The notes: generated by a model not told the origin, from the letters alone. DNA of 64,000 bases from Legionella sp. PC1000 (GCF_014109805.1 NZ_CP059400.1:3743001-3807000); one strand, 5' to 3'. Positions 49,885 to 59,275 are shown, numbered from the stretch's first letter. Made by a program: numbers and translations.

Positions 49885-50766
49885 TTAACCAAAAAAAGGC
49901 CGTAATCGTTTTGCAGCAGCGCGTTGTTCTAATTGTTCCGAAGTCGTTGGGTGATCAAACTGTTTGAGGGGATAATTGGGATGTGGGTTAAAGGTACTTG
50001 GCATTAAGTGAAGTACTTGTTGCGTTTCCTTTAGCACCGCATTAAGTTGATAATCAATTAAAGGTGTTTTATTTACCTGGAGGTAGAGCTGTTTTGCCTG
50101 TTCAAGACCATGAATGATGGCTTGGTGAAAATGTGAAATGGGCCCTCTTAGTGCTGCAATGTAATCAAAAATAGGCTCTCCAGCTTGTTGTTTTATAAGC
50201 AGTTCCATTTCTGGATCCAACTGGTGAAGCACTTCTAAGAATTGGTTTTGTTTGGTAAGGAGCATCGACAATTCTTTCGTGATCAGGTGATGTTTTTGCG
50301 ATCCTTTATCTTTAAATGAAAACGAGTTATGGCTGGATTTATAACTTGCCACAATTTTAGAGAGGGACCCGGTTAATATGGCTAAAACATTTAAGATTTG
50401 TTTTAAATCCTCATTTCCTACCGCATAGGCTAATCGATCCATATTCATTTTAGCGGACTGCCTGGGTTGAATACCCAGATAATACAGCACATTATGATCC
50501 AGCTGAAATATAAAGCTCAAGGCATCTTCACAACTTAAACGATATTGCAGCGTTAATTGAATTTTGAGAATTTTATCTTCATCAGAAGAGTCTTCATCGT
50601 CACCATCAGCTGTTTCTTGAAGAAGTTTACTTAGAATAGATTGAGTCTCATTAAGATATAACTTGGCTTTATTTATTAAAAGATCAATATTGTGAAACAC
50701 GCTATGCATAAGATTCAAGACTTTATAGTGTCGTTGTGACCCAATTATAGCATCAGTTCGTTGCAA
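49885..50766 (-). CDS. Helical protein of unknown function, possible effector
   Basis: A 293-residue protein, mostly helical, with an acidic loop at about 52-66 (ETADGDDEDSSDEDKI). It has no signal peptide or membrane segments. It ends EQLEQRAAAKRLRPFFG. The start is uncertain: TTG 50766 gives the full frame but lacks a ribosome binding site, and ATG 50709 would give 274 residues. No family is recognised. Its solitary position, helix-rich composition and acidic patch fit the general look of Dot/Icm substrates, but nothing specific supports that. Confidence 0.5.
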   Translation of the reverse strand: MQRTDAIIGSQRHYKVLNLMHSVFHNIDLLINKAKLYLNETQSILSKLLQETADGDDEDSSDEDKILKIQLTLQYRLSCEDALSFIFQLDHNVLYYLGIQPRQSAKMNMDRLAYAVGNEDLKQILNVLAILTGSLSKIVASYKSSHNSFSFKDKGSQKHHLITKELSMLLTKQNQFLEVLHQLDPEMELLIKQQAGEPIFDYIAALRGPISHFHQAIIHGLEQAKQLYLQVNKTPLIDYQLNAVLKETQQVLHLMPSTFNPHPNYPLKQFDHPTTSEQLEQRAAAKRLRPFFG

Positions 50767-50937
50767 GGCATAAAGGAACGACCTGGCACCATAGATTTTC
50801 TATAACCAGGTTCCATCCACCTATTCAAAAAAATCCAAAATCAGCGTAGGCTAGCGCTGAATTTAGTGTCCAACTGGGATGTACCATGCATTATTTTTAC
50901 TATACTTAGTATATCAATTAATTGGAGCTTTGTAGTT

Positions 50938-51774
50938 ATGCCAAATAAAGCAGTCCAATCTGACTCGCACGATATGACTTCAATTACTCATGTTAAAATG
51001 ACACATAGTCCTGTTGCTCCCGATTGGTGGACTTATCAAACTTCAGCAAAAAGTAATAAACAATTTGATCAAGAAGTTTGTGAAGAAGAACTGGCTGCTT
51101 CCCAATTTGCAGTCGCTAAATATATTCTCACCCACCCGGAATATATTGTTGTCCATGAAGGACTTAGTGAAACTTGGTCTTCTGCCGAAATCGATCCCGA
51201 AAAAGAAATTACCCAGCAGATCCGGACTCATTTTAATAAGGAAACCTTTGATAAAGAATTTGATGAATTATCACCGGAGCAAAAAGCCCAATTAAGAGGG
51301 CAGCACGGAGCGCCAATTCTTTTATATCTTGGTCTTCTAGATACACTTTACCCATCAGCTTCTTTGGAAACTACAGAGAAGTTGGTGCACGATATTAATT
51401 CTTTAAGAAGCAATTACGGTTCTCTTATAGATATTGAACAAAAATTTCGAGAGACGCGTGAAAAAGAAGCGATTATTTTATCGAAATGTGCTGCAGATGA
51501 GACTGGAGTTAGAAAGGTTTTATTAGTGTACGGTGGGATACACAACTTAGAAGATGCCGTAGAACTACTTGACGATGAAACGATTGTCTTAGAAAAGCCA
51601 GTAGACTTGAGTCAAGTTCTCCCCCAGAACACCCATAAAGAAAATCTAAACACCAACTTAGCTGTAAACCAATTTAATTTCTGGTCAGACTCGCCCAAAA
51701 AAGCGTTTACCATCTATGGCGATACAGAGTCAGAGAAAAATGATGACGCGACGAACAAAACCAAACCTACTTAG
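50938..51774 (+). CDS. Hypothetical protein, EreA/ChaN/TraB-like outline
   Basis: A 278-residue protein starting at ATG 50938 after TTGGAG. An early YIVVHEGLSETW and a late REKEAIILSKC, VRKVLLVYGGIHNLEDAVEL recall the EreA/ChaN/TIKI superfamily, where a glutamate after the first strand and a Gly-x-x-His at the end of a strand form the active site. Between them lies a helical region (SPEQKAQLRGQHGAPILLYL). The C-terminal 60 residues are polar and unstructured. The fold suggestion is tentative. There is no signal peptide, and effector status is possible. The tandem repeat array starts just downstream. Confidence 0.45.
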   Translation: MPNKAVQSDSHDMTSITHVKMTHSPVAPDWWTYQTSAKSNKQFDQEVCEEELAASQFAVAKYILTHPEYIVVHEGLSETWSSAEIDPEKEITQQIRTHFNKETFDKEFDELSPEQKAQLRGQHGAPILLYLGLLDTLYPSASLETTEKLVHDINSLRSNYGSLIDIEQKFRETREKEAIILSKCAADETGVRKVLLVYGGIHNLEDAVELLDDETIVLEKPVDLSQVLPQNTHKENLNTNLAVNQFNFWSDSPKKAFTIYGDTESEKNDDATNKTKPT

Positions 51775-51794
51775 ATTGCTTTGTTGGGCCAAAA

Positions 51795-52283
51795 CGATCC
51801 AACCTACCTCGCTGAGCATTTCTATAGCAAGATCTCCTGGATACCGCGCATAAAGCGCGGTACGTAGGCGAAGAAATTAAGCGCGGTAGGTAGGCGAAAA
51901 AATTAGTGGGGGTTTCTCATCAAAAAACTGACGATACCTCAGGTCAAACGACCCAACCTACCTCGCTGAGCATTTTTATAGCAAGATCTCCTGGATACCG
52001 CGCATAAAGCGCGGTACGTAGACAAAGAAATTAAGCGCGGTATGTAGGACGAAAAAATTAGTGGAGGTTTTCACATCAAAAAACTGACGATACCTCAGGT
52101 CAAACGACCCAACCTACCTCGCTGAGCATTTTTATAGCAAGATCTCCTGGATACCGCGCATAAAGCGCGGTACGTAGACAAAGAAATTAAGCGCGGTACG
52201 TAGGCGAAGAAATTAAGCGCGGTAGGTAGGCGAAAAAATTAGTGGGGGTTTCTCATCAAAAACTGACGATACCCCAGGTCAAA
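51795..52283. repeat. Tandem array of three MITE-like units
   Basis: Three head-to-tail copies lie at 51795-51948, 51949-52104 and 52105-52283. Each starts CGA(C/T)CCAACCTACCTCGCTG, contains CTGGATACCGCGCATAAAGC and ends AAAAACTGACGATACCTCAG plus GTCAAA. The third unit is about 23 bases longer through one extra AAGCGCGGTACGTAGGCGAA sub-repeat. The units match the element at 34973-35146. A fourth partial start follows at 52284. No protein is encoded. Confidence 0.85.
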
Positions 52284-52406
52284 CGACCCAACCTACCTCG
52301 CTATTGGTTAGAGCTAAAGCAAAAATATTTCTTGCTTTTAAGGATAAGTCCTGAATTTAATAGGACTAATGGTAATTATTGTTAACGGATTAACTGGGGA
52401 GGGATT
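52284..52406. other. Promoter region of the ceramidase-family gene
   Basis: After a last partial repeat start, a short unique stretch leads to the gene. GGGGAGGGA at 52396-52404 is a strong ribosome binding site for the TTG start at 52407. Confidence 0.5.
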
Positions 52407-53171
52407 TTGGTTTCAAAAAAAACAGGCACCATCATCTTGCTTGGCAGCGCACTGCTAATGCTTGTGCTTGGCTTATTGCTCCCACCCATTCCTCAGCCGC
52501 AAAGTTATCACCACTTTGCGGAGCAACGTACTTGGTTTGGTATCCACAATGCCTGGGACGTGCTTTCTAATCTGCCTTTTGCCTTAGTAGGAATCTGGGG
52601 CTTGTTCCTCTTATTTTTTGATAACAAAATCCAGTTTATAGAGCGCAGTGAGCGCTGGATTTGGGTCGGTATTTCGCTTGGACTGATATTAGTAGCCTTG
52701 GGTTCAGGCTACTATCATTTAGCACCAGACAATCGCCGCTTAGTATGGGACAGGCTGCCGATAACGGTCGTGTTCATGTCCTTTTTCGCGGCCCTAATCT
52801 CCGATAGAATAAACAGCCAACTAGCTTTGTGGTTCTGGCCTTTTCTATTATTCATGGGTATTTTTAGTGTTTTACAATGGTATGCTAGTGAACTTCATGG
52901 AACTGGTGATTTGCGGCTTTATGTAGCCGTGCAAGCATATACGATCCTGGTAGCATTTATAATGCTGCTGTTACCATCACATTATACCCGATCCTGGGAT
53001 ATAGCTGTAGTTGCCCTGCTCTATAGTTTATCAAAAGTATTTGAAATTTATGATAATCAGATTTATCGATTCTGTGGCGGTATGACTAGCGGACATACTT
53101 TGAAGCATCTGGCCGCAGCGTTGGCGGCTTTCTGGTTAATACGGATGATGTGGAAGCGACACATTTCATAG
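52407..53171 (+). CDS. Ceramidase-family (CREST) membrane hydrolase
   Basis: A 254-residue protein with seven predicted membrane helices. The family signature residues are visible: the first-loop FGIHNAWDVLSNLPFALVG with Asp/Ser, then GSGYYHLAPDNRRLVWDRLP with a His-x-x-x-Asp pair, and the final SGHTLKHLAAALAAFW with two histidines. These His and Asp residues hold the zinc in alkaline ceramidases and related CREST proteins. The start is TTG after GGGGAGGGA. The enzyme would hydrolyse an amide or another lipid bond in the membrane; the substrate may be a bacterial lipid or a host sphingolipid. A fragment of a homologue lies at 49688-49772. Confidence 0.82.
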   Translation: MVSKKTGTIILLGSALLMLVLGLLLPPIPQPQSYHHFAEQRTWFGIHNAWDVLSNLPFALVGIWGLFLLFFDNKIQFIERSERWIWVGISLGLILVALGSGYYHLAPDNRRLVWDRLPITVVFMSFFAALISDRINSQLALWFWPFLLFMGIFSVLQWYASELHGTGDLRLYVAVQAYTILVAFIMLLLPSHYTRSWDIAVVALLYSLSKVFEIYDNQIYRFCGGMTSGHTLKHLAAALAAFWLIRMMWKRHIS

Positions 53172-53288
53172 CCTATTTTTGCCATATCAATGCATAGGGC
53201 CAGCCCCTCTGAAGTACTGTGGTCATAGACAAAAGACCTGCTCCACGGGCAAATCCTGGTTGAAGCACCAGGCTGCACTGTTTGGGTT

Positions 53289-54539
53289 TTAGGAGATGTT
53301 CATAGAGATTTGGAGATCAGAAGAACTGGTTGAGGCCAATTTACGCTCTTGGAGCTGCTTCACAATTTCTCTGAATTGATGTGTTATATCTCTGCAGTCA
53401 TTTACAGGCTCTGTTTTTGCCAATGAGTGAATTGCATGAACTATTGTGGCAATATTCTCTGGTTTTTTGGGTGGATTTACATCATTATAACCACAATAAG
53501 TAGATAACCATTGAAATAATGGCTTTATATTGCCAACAATAGGCTCTGCTACCTGTAGAAACACGCTGGGTCCGTTCATTGAATTTGCAAAACTTGCCAC
53601 ACAATCACCAGTTGCCATGTCCATAGCACAAAATGAAATAGAGCCCGTGTTATTCCCCCAATGAAAGGCAATGGTCTTTCCTGTCTCTTTGTCATTATAA
53701 ACACCCATCCCCAAACCCCATTGAACGTATGAGGTTTCAGGCGAGGTCGTTGGCGGTAGGCTTGATAAAACGCCAGTCAGTAATGTGGATTTAAGATGTT
53801 CATTTTTATAACAATACTGTAAAAAGCTGATGTAGTCCTCTGCAGTTGTAAGCAGCGATCCAGCAGGTCCTCCCGGTACCTCGTCAGGTAATGGTGGTAA
53901 AGGGGCAAGAGGACCATCGGGGTGAGGATTGGCCATGTGCGCTTTGGCGACATCTCGACGGGTATCATTGAGATAACCACCTGGCAGCTGCCTCATAAAA
54001 GTAGAACTCTGCATCCCCGCTTTTTTAAAAAAATCTTGAGCAACTTCTTCCCACTCTTTACCCGTTTTTTTCTCAAGAACTTCCTTTAAAAAATCAAGTG
54101 CTACTCCTGAATAGGTGAATCGAGTGTTAGGAGTTGCGATAAATTTTTTTCCATCATCACCATCCTGACCAAAGTTTGCTAGACCAGAGCATTGTCCAAT
54201 GACCATACGCGTTGTAAGTGTTCGATAATGAGGGTCTTGCCTAAGTTCTGGGGGGCCATAGTCAGCAATATCCGCTAGAGGTGTGTCTAGATCCCATTTG
54301 CCTTGGGCAACCAAATCTAAAATAATAGCTGCTGATACGGGCTTACTTAGGGATGCCGCTTGAAATAGGGTATTTGTATCAACACGGCTTTGTATTGAGG
54401 TGTCAGTCTTTCCGTACGCCACAGCATCGCGGGTACCTTTTTGAGACCAAGAGAATGATAATGCTGGAATATTTGTATTATCAAGCAGTTCATTCATTAA
54501 TTCTTGTCGTTCTTTCATAAATTCTTCTCGTCCTTTCAT
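53289..54539 (-). CDS. Serine hydrolase, class C beta-lactamase fold
   Basis: A 416-residue protein with the penicillin-binding/class C fold. The catalytic Ser-x-x-Lys is in FQAASLSKPVS (Ser63, Lys66). The Tyr-x-Asn site appears as FTYSGVALDFL (YSG). The K-T-G-like strand is HWGNNTG (His-x-Gly), as in esterases and D-aminopeptidases of this family rather than true beta-lactamases. It lacks a signal peptide, so it is cytosolic or exported by another route. The first 20 residues are charged (MKGREEFMKERQELMNELLD), with several possible starts. Type IV export is an option, given the absence of a signal sequence. Confidence 0.78.
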   Translation of the reverse strand: MKGREEFMKERQELMNELLDNTNIPALSFSWSQKGTRDAVAYGKTDTSIQSRVDTNTLFQAASLSKPVSAAIILDLVAQGKWDLDTPLADIADYGPPELRQDPHYRTLTTRMVIGQCSGLANFGQDGDDGKKFIATPNTRFTYSGVALDFLKEVLEKKTGKEWEEVAQDFFKKAGMQSSTFMRQLPGGYLNDTRRDVAKAHMANPHPDGPLAPLPPLPDEVPGGPAGSLLTTAEDYISFLQYCYKNEHLKSTLLTGVLSSLPPTTSPETSYVQWGLGMGVYNDKETGKTIAFHWGNNTGSISFCAMDMATGDCVASFANSMNGPSVFLQVAEPIVGNIKPLFQWLSTYCGYNDVNPPKKPENIATIVHAIHSLAKTEPVNDCRDITHQFREIVKQLQERKLASTSSSDLQISMNIS

Positions 54540-54767
54540 AAAATCATGGCCGGTGAATAAAATAAATGCCCACCAGGCTTAGATAATTTGTCCACGTGCC
54601 AAACGAGCTCAATCCGTAGTGCAAATTCTATCTATAAAAGCCTTATGGGATAAATGGCTGATTTTGCTTTGCAACTGCATTACATGTACAAAAATTATAC
54701 CAAAATAGGATTAAGTAAACATTACCTCAGCTCGTTAAGTTTATTTGCGCGAATTGCAAATCTGTTA

Positions 54768-55790
54768 TCAGGAATAAATGTCTTTTAACCAAAGAAGAAG
54801 TATTTCTTCTGAATTCCTGTTTTTAATGTTTTTTCTATTTTTGTCTTTCCAGCGCTTCAATTTTCCATTTTTTAACCATTCGAGAATTTGGGGATGAATA
54901 TAACTTGTTTTACAGATAGTTGGCGTATGGCCTAATAAACTGGCAACTTCTAACAAACTATTTTTTATGTGTTTCATGCGTAAATTTTTTACTTCGAGTA
55001 ATTTAATAATTCGTGTAAAAAATTCTCGCGTAGCAATCCAGGTTCTAAAGTCTTTGGCAGTAAAATGATGTTGCGTCACAGAATATAAATATTCATTTAT
55101 ATCTTGAGAGGTAATCATTTCGATTTCCTTTTGCTCATTGTAATATTTAAAAATTTCATACCCTGGGATTTGGCCGCACTGCTTTAAAATTTGAACTATA
55201 TTTTCCTCTTTGACTTCGAAGTTCCATGGATGCTTATTTTTTCCTAAGAATTTAAAAGAGACCGCATTTTTCTTATGTTGCATATGCTTTTTTCTCAGAG
55301 TGGTAATTCCATAAGTTTGATTTGTCTTAGCATAAGTACTATTTCCTATTCTCACAGAATAATTGTCCACTAAAAAAAGAACCGAACAAATGATTTGGAT
55401 TTTATTAAGTGATGGTGGTTTATGAATCTCTTCGTCAATTTTCTTGCGTAGTAAAGGAAGAGAAGAACCAAATTCCAATAAAGACTTAAATTTTTGCTCC
55501 TGCCTTATTTGAGTCCATAATGGATGATAAATATACTGCTTCCTGTTTTTGCTGTCTCGTCCTACGGCTTGAATATGTCCCTTTTCATGAGGGCATATCC
55601 AGACATGGGTATAGGCAGGGGGTATCGCTAATGATTTGATACGCTCCAAAATTGTTGGATCGGTTATTTTTTTACCTTTTGGGGAGTAGTAAACAAATGT
55701 TCTACCTTGCCTTTTCCTTTGGATTCCACCTATGTTTTTTACATACACCAAAGAAGTATTATTATTCATATTCATGAAATTCTTTTTCAA
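54768..55790 (-). CDS. DNA topoisomerase IB, poxvirus type
   Basis: A 340-residue enzyme that relaxes supercoils by nicking one strand. The N-terminal domain reads VYYSPKGKKITDPTILERIK, PPAYTHVWICPHEKGHIQAV and GRDSKNRKQYIYHPLW. The catalytic domain has LVDNYSVRIGNSTYAKTNQT (active-site Arg in VRIG), GKNKHPWNF-type strands, KDFRTWIATREFF and the terminal TICKTSYIHPQILEW with the nucleophilic tyrosine. This is the short form first known from poxviruses and found scattered in bacteria. The length and active-site residues are normal. It is a single gene. Confidence 0.92.
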   Translation of the reverse strand: MKKNFMNMNNNTSLVYVKNIGGIQRKRQGRTFVYYSPKGKKITDPTILERIKSLAIPPAYTHVWICPHEKGHIQAVGRDSKNRKQYIYHPLWTQIRQEQKFKSLLEFGSSLPLLRKKIDEEIHKPPSLNKIQIICSVLFLVDNYSVRIGNSTYAKTNQTYGITTLRKKHMQHKKNAVSFKFLGKNKHPWNFEVKEENIVQILKQCGQIPGYEIFKYYNEQKEIEMITSQDINEYLYSVTQHHFTAKDFRTWIATREFFTRIIKLLEVKNLRMKHIKNSLLEVASLLGHTPTICKTSYIHPQILEWLKNGKLKRWKDKNRKNIKNRNSEEILLLWLKDIYS

Positions 55791-55963
55791 AATGAGGGCT
55801 ATTTTTTTGCTTCAGTTTATTATAGTGCAATTTTTATAGCTTTATTTCATGGCAATAACATAACTAATGTACTTGAAATGGATGAAATAGAACAACCTAA
55901 CCCCTGAAATAATCCTTTTAGGATAAAATAAGTCAGCTTATTTGGTGATTTATCCAATACTTA

Positions 55964-56383
55964 CTAAAATGCTTTTTTAAGGAAAAAACGCTTATGTCCT
56001 GGAGGGCAATTTTCAATTACCCCGAAGATCTCATAACCGTGTTTTAAATAAAAATCTTTCGCCTGCCAATCAAATGTATCGGTATGAGATAGTGTGGCAC
56101 CCTTAATTTTGGCTTCTTCCTCAATTTTATTGAGGAGAATAGAGCCTATTCCCTGTTTGCGAAATTCTGGAGCTACATAGAATTCGCTAATGTAAACCAT
56201 TTGCCAACATGAAAAAGCGTTGATGCCAGCAATAATCAAACCACTTTCGTCCTTTATATGGTAATTAAGGGGTATGTAATCCATTTTAGAGGTATATTGA
56301 ACTTTACTCCTATTAAATTCACCCAGCGTATTATCGATATATTCAATATCATTTTCTGAACTTTTTACAATGTTGCATTTCAC
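55964..56383 (-). CDS. GNAT family N-acetyltransferase
   Basis: A 139-residue acetyltransferase. The acetyl-CoA loop is EFYVAPEFRKQGIGSILLNK at about 71-90, preceded by the strand SGLIIAGINAFSCWQMVYIS, and followed by GATLSHTDTFDWQAKDFYLK plus HGYEIFG. The fold is complete; the substrate is unknown. It lies convergent to nothing obvious and divergent from the GIY-YIG gene. Confidence 0.85.
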   Translation of the reverse strand: MKCNIVKSSENDIEYIDNTLGEFNRSKVQYTSKMDYIPLNYHIKDESGLIIAGINAFSCWQMVYISEFYVAPEFRKQGIGSILLNKIEEEAKIKGATLSHTDTFDWQAKDFYLKHGYEIFGVIENCPPGHKRFFLKKAF

Positions 56384-56549
56384 CTGGTGCTCACTCCAGT
56401 ATATTTAAAGTCATAACTCTTACCTTGATCTGTCATTGGCTCGTATCCTTTATAGATAAATCTCGAATTGATATTTCTATATATTTGATTCGTGATGTGC
56501 AACTAGTTATAGTCGTACTAAGTCGAATCTCAGTAATATATTTTACACC

Positions 56550-56867
56550 ATGTCTGAGAAAATCTATTGGGTTTATATTTTGCGATGTAACAATCAAAGT
56601 TATTACACAGGATATACAGATAATCTTGAAAAACGTTTTCAAGATCACATTGCAGGTAAAGGGAGTAAATATACGCGAAGCTTCAAGCCGCTCTCAATTG
56701 CCCAAAGTTGGGAGATCAAAGGTGATAAATCAATCGCCATGTGCATAGAGCGTTATATAAAAAAACTTTCTAAAGCTCAAAAGGAACAACTAATACTCAA
56801 TCCATATTCTGATACTTTTATAAACATTTTGTCCCATGAGTTTTTTAAGCAAACGGTGCTCGCTTGA
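56550..56867 (+). CDS. GIY-YIG nuclease-like protein (UPF0213)
   Basis: A 105-residue single-domain protein of the UPF0213/YhbQ type. The namesake motif appears as WVYILRCNNQSYYTGYTDN, followed by LEKRFQDHIAGKGSKYTRSF with the catalytic-loop arginine and lysine, and AMCIERYIKKLSKAQKEQLI with the glutamate that binds metal. All key residues are present. YhbQ-type proteins are small nucleases of uncertain role. No clear ribosome binding site precedes the ATG. Confidence 0.87.
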   Translation: MSEKIYWVYILRCNNQSYYTGYTDNLEKRFQDHIAGKGSKYTRSFKPLSIAQSWEIKGDKSIAMCIERYIKKLSKAQKEQLILNPYSDTFINILSHEFFKQTVLA

Positions 56868-57158
56868 TTCCGAAACCGTTCCACGCAGTGCATAGGCCCT
56901 GGCCTTTCCTTTTGTTTTTTATATAAATAGGCATAAGGCCTGGGCCAATAGATATCCATATTTTGGGGACAGTGCTTTTAAATTTTGAAATAATCAGGCT
57001 TATTAGACAATTATGTGTTATACTTCAACTTTGGTTTAGTTATGAACCATCTATTATCTTCTTATTGCCTATCATGTGAAATTTCATTTTTATTATTAAT
57101 TTCTTAACTTTATCTAATAGTCATTTGGAAGCATCTTTGGCTATTTGGTAGGATTTTT

Positions 57159-57383
57159 ATGAACGACAATATCTGTCATTATTGTTTAGAAATTAAAGAT
57201 TATTTTTCAATAAGAGGCCAATACCGAGTTTCGAAGGGAAAGCTCCTTTGCTATCGTCTATGTCTTTCATGTTCTAGAAAACTAATTGGGATAAATAGTT
57301 ATTCAGATAAAGAAAGTCGTCATATTTTTTTAACTACTGTAAAAGATAACGCTAAAAAAAATCCCTTATATGTTGATAGTTAA
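57159..57383 (+). CDS. Small cysteine-rich protein, possible zinc ribbon
   Basis: A 74-residue protein with two C-x-x-C pairs, CHYC near residues 6-9 and CLSC near 35-38, which could bind one zinc ion. TAGGATTTTT precedes the ATG. The C-terminus is basic. The family is not recognised. It is 41 bases upstream of the fatty acid desaturase gene, so they may share a transcript; a regulatory or redox role is possible but unproven. Confidence 0.55.
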   Translation: MNDNICHYCLEIKDYFSIRGQYRVSKGKLLCYRLCLSCSRKLIGINSYSDKESRHIFLTTVKDNAKKNPLYVDS

Positions 57384-57424
57384 TCAAAACATCAAAAAAC
57401 ATTCTCAAGAGATTGGTTTAATTT

Positions 57425-58492
57425 ATGGTTAATTTTAAGCAAGCAGATTTGTATAGTTTACTCCGACAAAGAGTGAATGATCATTTTAAAAAATTGAATA
57501 TTTCTAAACACGGTGGTTATGCCGTCACGATTAAAAGCATCCTTTTAATATCAATGTTATTTATTCCCTATAGCGTACTATTAATGGGCAGCCACAGTAC
57601 TCTAACTATGATTTTACTTATAGTGATTATGGGAACAGCAATAGCCGGTTTGGGTATGAGTGTAATGCATGACTGTATCCATGGTTCATTTTCCTCATCA
57701 CCAAAGACAAATACTCTGTGGGGGACGTTCATATATGTGATTATCATAGGTGGAAACCCGATTTGTTGGAGGCTACAACATAATGTTCTGCATCATCGAT
57801 TCACTAACATTTATGATATTGATGAAGACTTAAATCCTTATGGATTTATGCGCTTTTCTCCTCATGATAAACAGAAATTAATTTTTAAGCTTCAACATAT
57901 ATACGCTATTTTCTTATATGGGATGACTACGTTAATCTGGGTGTTGCATAAAGAATTCGCTCAGTTGAAAAAATATTTTTTAATGGGTTTAATTAAATCA
58001 AAAAAACAATACCGGCGAGAACTTGCTTTTTTAATAGGTTCAAAAACCATTTACTTTACTTATTTACTTATTATTCCTTTACTTTGTTTAAACATTAATT
58101 TTTTTCAGTGGCTGATAGGTTTTATCATGCTGCATGCTGTTACAGGACTTATCATTGCGGTGGTGTTCCAGCTAGCACATGTAACTGAAGATACAGAATA
58201 CCCAAAGCCTGACAGGAATAATAATATCTATCATGATTGGGCAAGTCATCAAATAAAAACCACATCAAATTTTTCCCCAAAAAATCGTCTTTTAACCTGG
58301 TTTATAGGCGGTTTGAATTATCAAATAGAACACCATTTTTTTCCGACTATTTCCCATATTCATTATCCCAAGATTTCGAGGATTGTAGAGGAAACCGTTA
58401 AAGAATTTGGACTCAAATACCGTAGTTATCCAACGTTAGTCCCTGCAGTAAAAGCACATTTTAAGCATCTCTATAATCTGGGTCATAATTAA
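57425..58492 (+). CDS. Membrane fatty acid desaturase (acyl-lipid type)
   Basis: A 355-residue di-iron desaturase. The three histidine boxes are HDCIHGS (about 76-82), LQHNVLHHRF (about 112-121) and QIEHHFFPTI (about 300-309). The last box has Gln in place of the first His, as in front-end (delta-5/6) desaturases. Four membrane helices are predicted. It has no N-terminal cytochrome b5 domain, so it would need an external electron donor. It would add a double bond to membrane fatty acids, possibly for cold adaptation. The small zinc-ribbon-like gene is just upstream. Confidence 0.88.
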   Translation: MVNFKQADLYSLLRQRVNDHFKKLNISKHGGYAVTIKSILLISMLFIPYSVLLMGSHSTLTMILLIVIMGTAIAGLGMSVMHDCIHGSFSSSPKTNTLWGTFIYVIIIGGNPICWRLQHNVLHHRFTNIYDIDEDLNPYGFMRFSPHDKQKLIFKLQHIYAIFLYGMTTLIWVLHKEFAQLKKYFLMGLIKSKKQYRRELAFLIGSKTIYFTYLLIIPLLCLNINFFQWLIGFIMLHAVTGLIIAVVFQLAHVTEDTEYPKPDRNNNIYHDWASHQIKTTSNFSPKNRLLTWFIGGLNYQIEHHFFPTISHIHYPKISRIVEETVKEFGLKYRSYPTLVPAVKAHFKHLYNLGHN

Positions 58493-58658
58493 CCATCACT
58501 TGGTTTATTTCCCTATGGGTCAAAATACTGAGGCGTGTACCTGTTTAGGAACTTCGAAATGTCTCCTTCAAGAGACCCTCTTTGTCAGGAATGATAGACG
58601 CCACAACCCATTACAAAGCAAAATAATGACATCAATGGCTGTATTGTGAATAAGGTAC

Positions 58659-58695
58659 AGGTTCATCAGGAGAAGACAATGCTCCAGATGAACCT
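58659..58695. terminator. Hairpin between convergent genes
   Basis: The arms AGGTTCATCAGGAG and CTCCAGATGAACCT pair over 14 bases with one mismatch and a 9-base loop. It lies between the desaturase gene (reading right) and the RRM gene (reading left). No strong T-run follows on either side, so it may slow or protect transcripts rather than act as a classical terminator. Confidence 0.5.
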
Positions 58696-58730
58696 AAACG
58701 CTTAATATTAGATTATCAAATGAGGACAAA

Positions 58731-59009
58731 TTATCTATGGCGTCCGCGCGAAGTTTTATTTATTTTCTCTTGAGCCATATTAACTTTTAATGGGCGTCCT
58801 TCTAATGCTTTCCCATTCATTTCTAAAGAAGACTGGGCATCCTGTTGGGAACTGAAGGTGATAAAGCCAAAACCCTTGGTTTGACCGGTAATGTGATCTT
58901 TAATTAACACAAGCTCGTCTACCTTACCATATTTAGAAAATTCTGCTTGTAACGTTTCTTCGGTAATGCCAAATGGTAAGTTGCCTACATATATCTTATT
59001 TTGTTTCAT
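58731..59009 (-). CDS. RRM-domain RNA-binding protein
   Basis: A 92-residue protein made of one RNA recognition motif. RNP2 is KIYVGNLPFG (residues 5-14) and RNP1 is TKGFGFITFS (about 44-53), both with their aromatic RNA-stacking residues. A basic tail (KINKTSRGRHR) follows. AAGGAAA precedes the ATG. The form is that of bacterial Rbp-type proteins, often cold-induced; being convergent with a desaturase gene fits that idea weakly. Confidence 0.92.
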   Translation of the reverse strand: MKQNKIYVGNLPFGITEETLQAEFSKYGKVDELVLIKDHITGQTKGFGFITFSSQQDAQSSLEMNGKALEGRPLKVNMAQEKINKTSRGRHR

Positions 59010-59072
59010 TGCCGTTTCCTTAAGTTGTTACGTACAATGATCTTAAGAGTAGGCATCGATAAATAAGAAAAC

Positions 59073-59255
59073 CTAAAGGATATTGCGCGCTTTAATTAAA
59101 CTACGAGCAGGTATCCTAACATTTAAGGGGTTAATAGGCAATTGACAAAATAGACCGAACCCGCTCTTAAAGATTTTAAGGAGTTCTTTTGCATTGCCAC
59201 CCAAGACTGTGTTGTTGATATCTTTAAGTTTTTCAGCAATAAATTTTAAAATCAT
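59073..59255 (-). CDS. Doubtful small reading frame
   Basis: A 60-codon frame with a hydrophobic middle (FKSGFGLFCQLPINPL) and basic ends. It has no ribosome binding site. It sits 20 bases after the flavoprotein fusion gene on the same strand, so it could be the last gene of that transcript. The composition is acceptable, but there is no recognised family and the frame may be spurious. Confidence 0.25.
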   Translation of the reverse strand: MILKFIAEKLKDINNTVLGGNAKELLKIFKSGFGLFCQLPINPLNVRIPARSLIKARNIL

Positions 59256-59275
59256 AATATTTAATACTTTGCAGC

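Noticed and set aside
51795..52283. Possible CRISPR array, because of regular repeats
   Set aside because: Units are 154-179 bases of nearly identical sequence with no variable spacers, and no cas genes lie near.
53289..54539. A true class C beta-lactamase conferring resistance
   Set aside because: There is no signal peptide, the Tyr site reads Y-S-G in place of Y-x-N, and the last motif is His-x-Gly. These fit esterases or peptidases of the same fold better.
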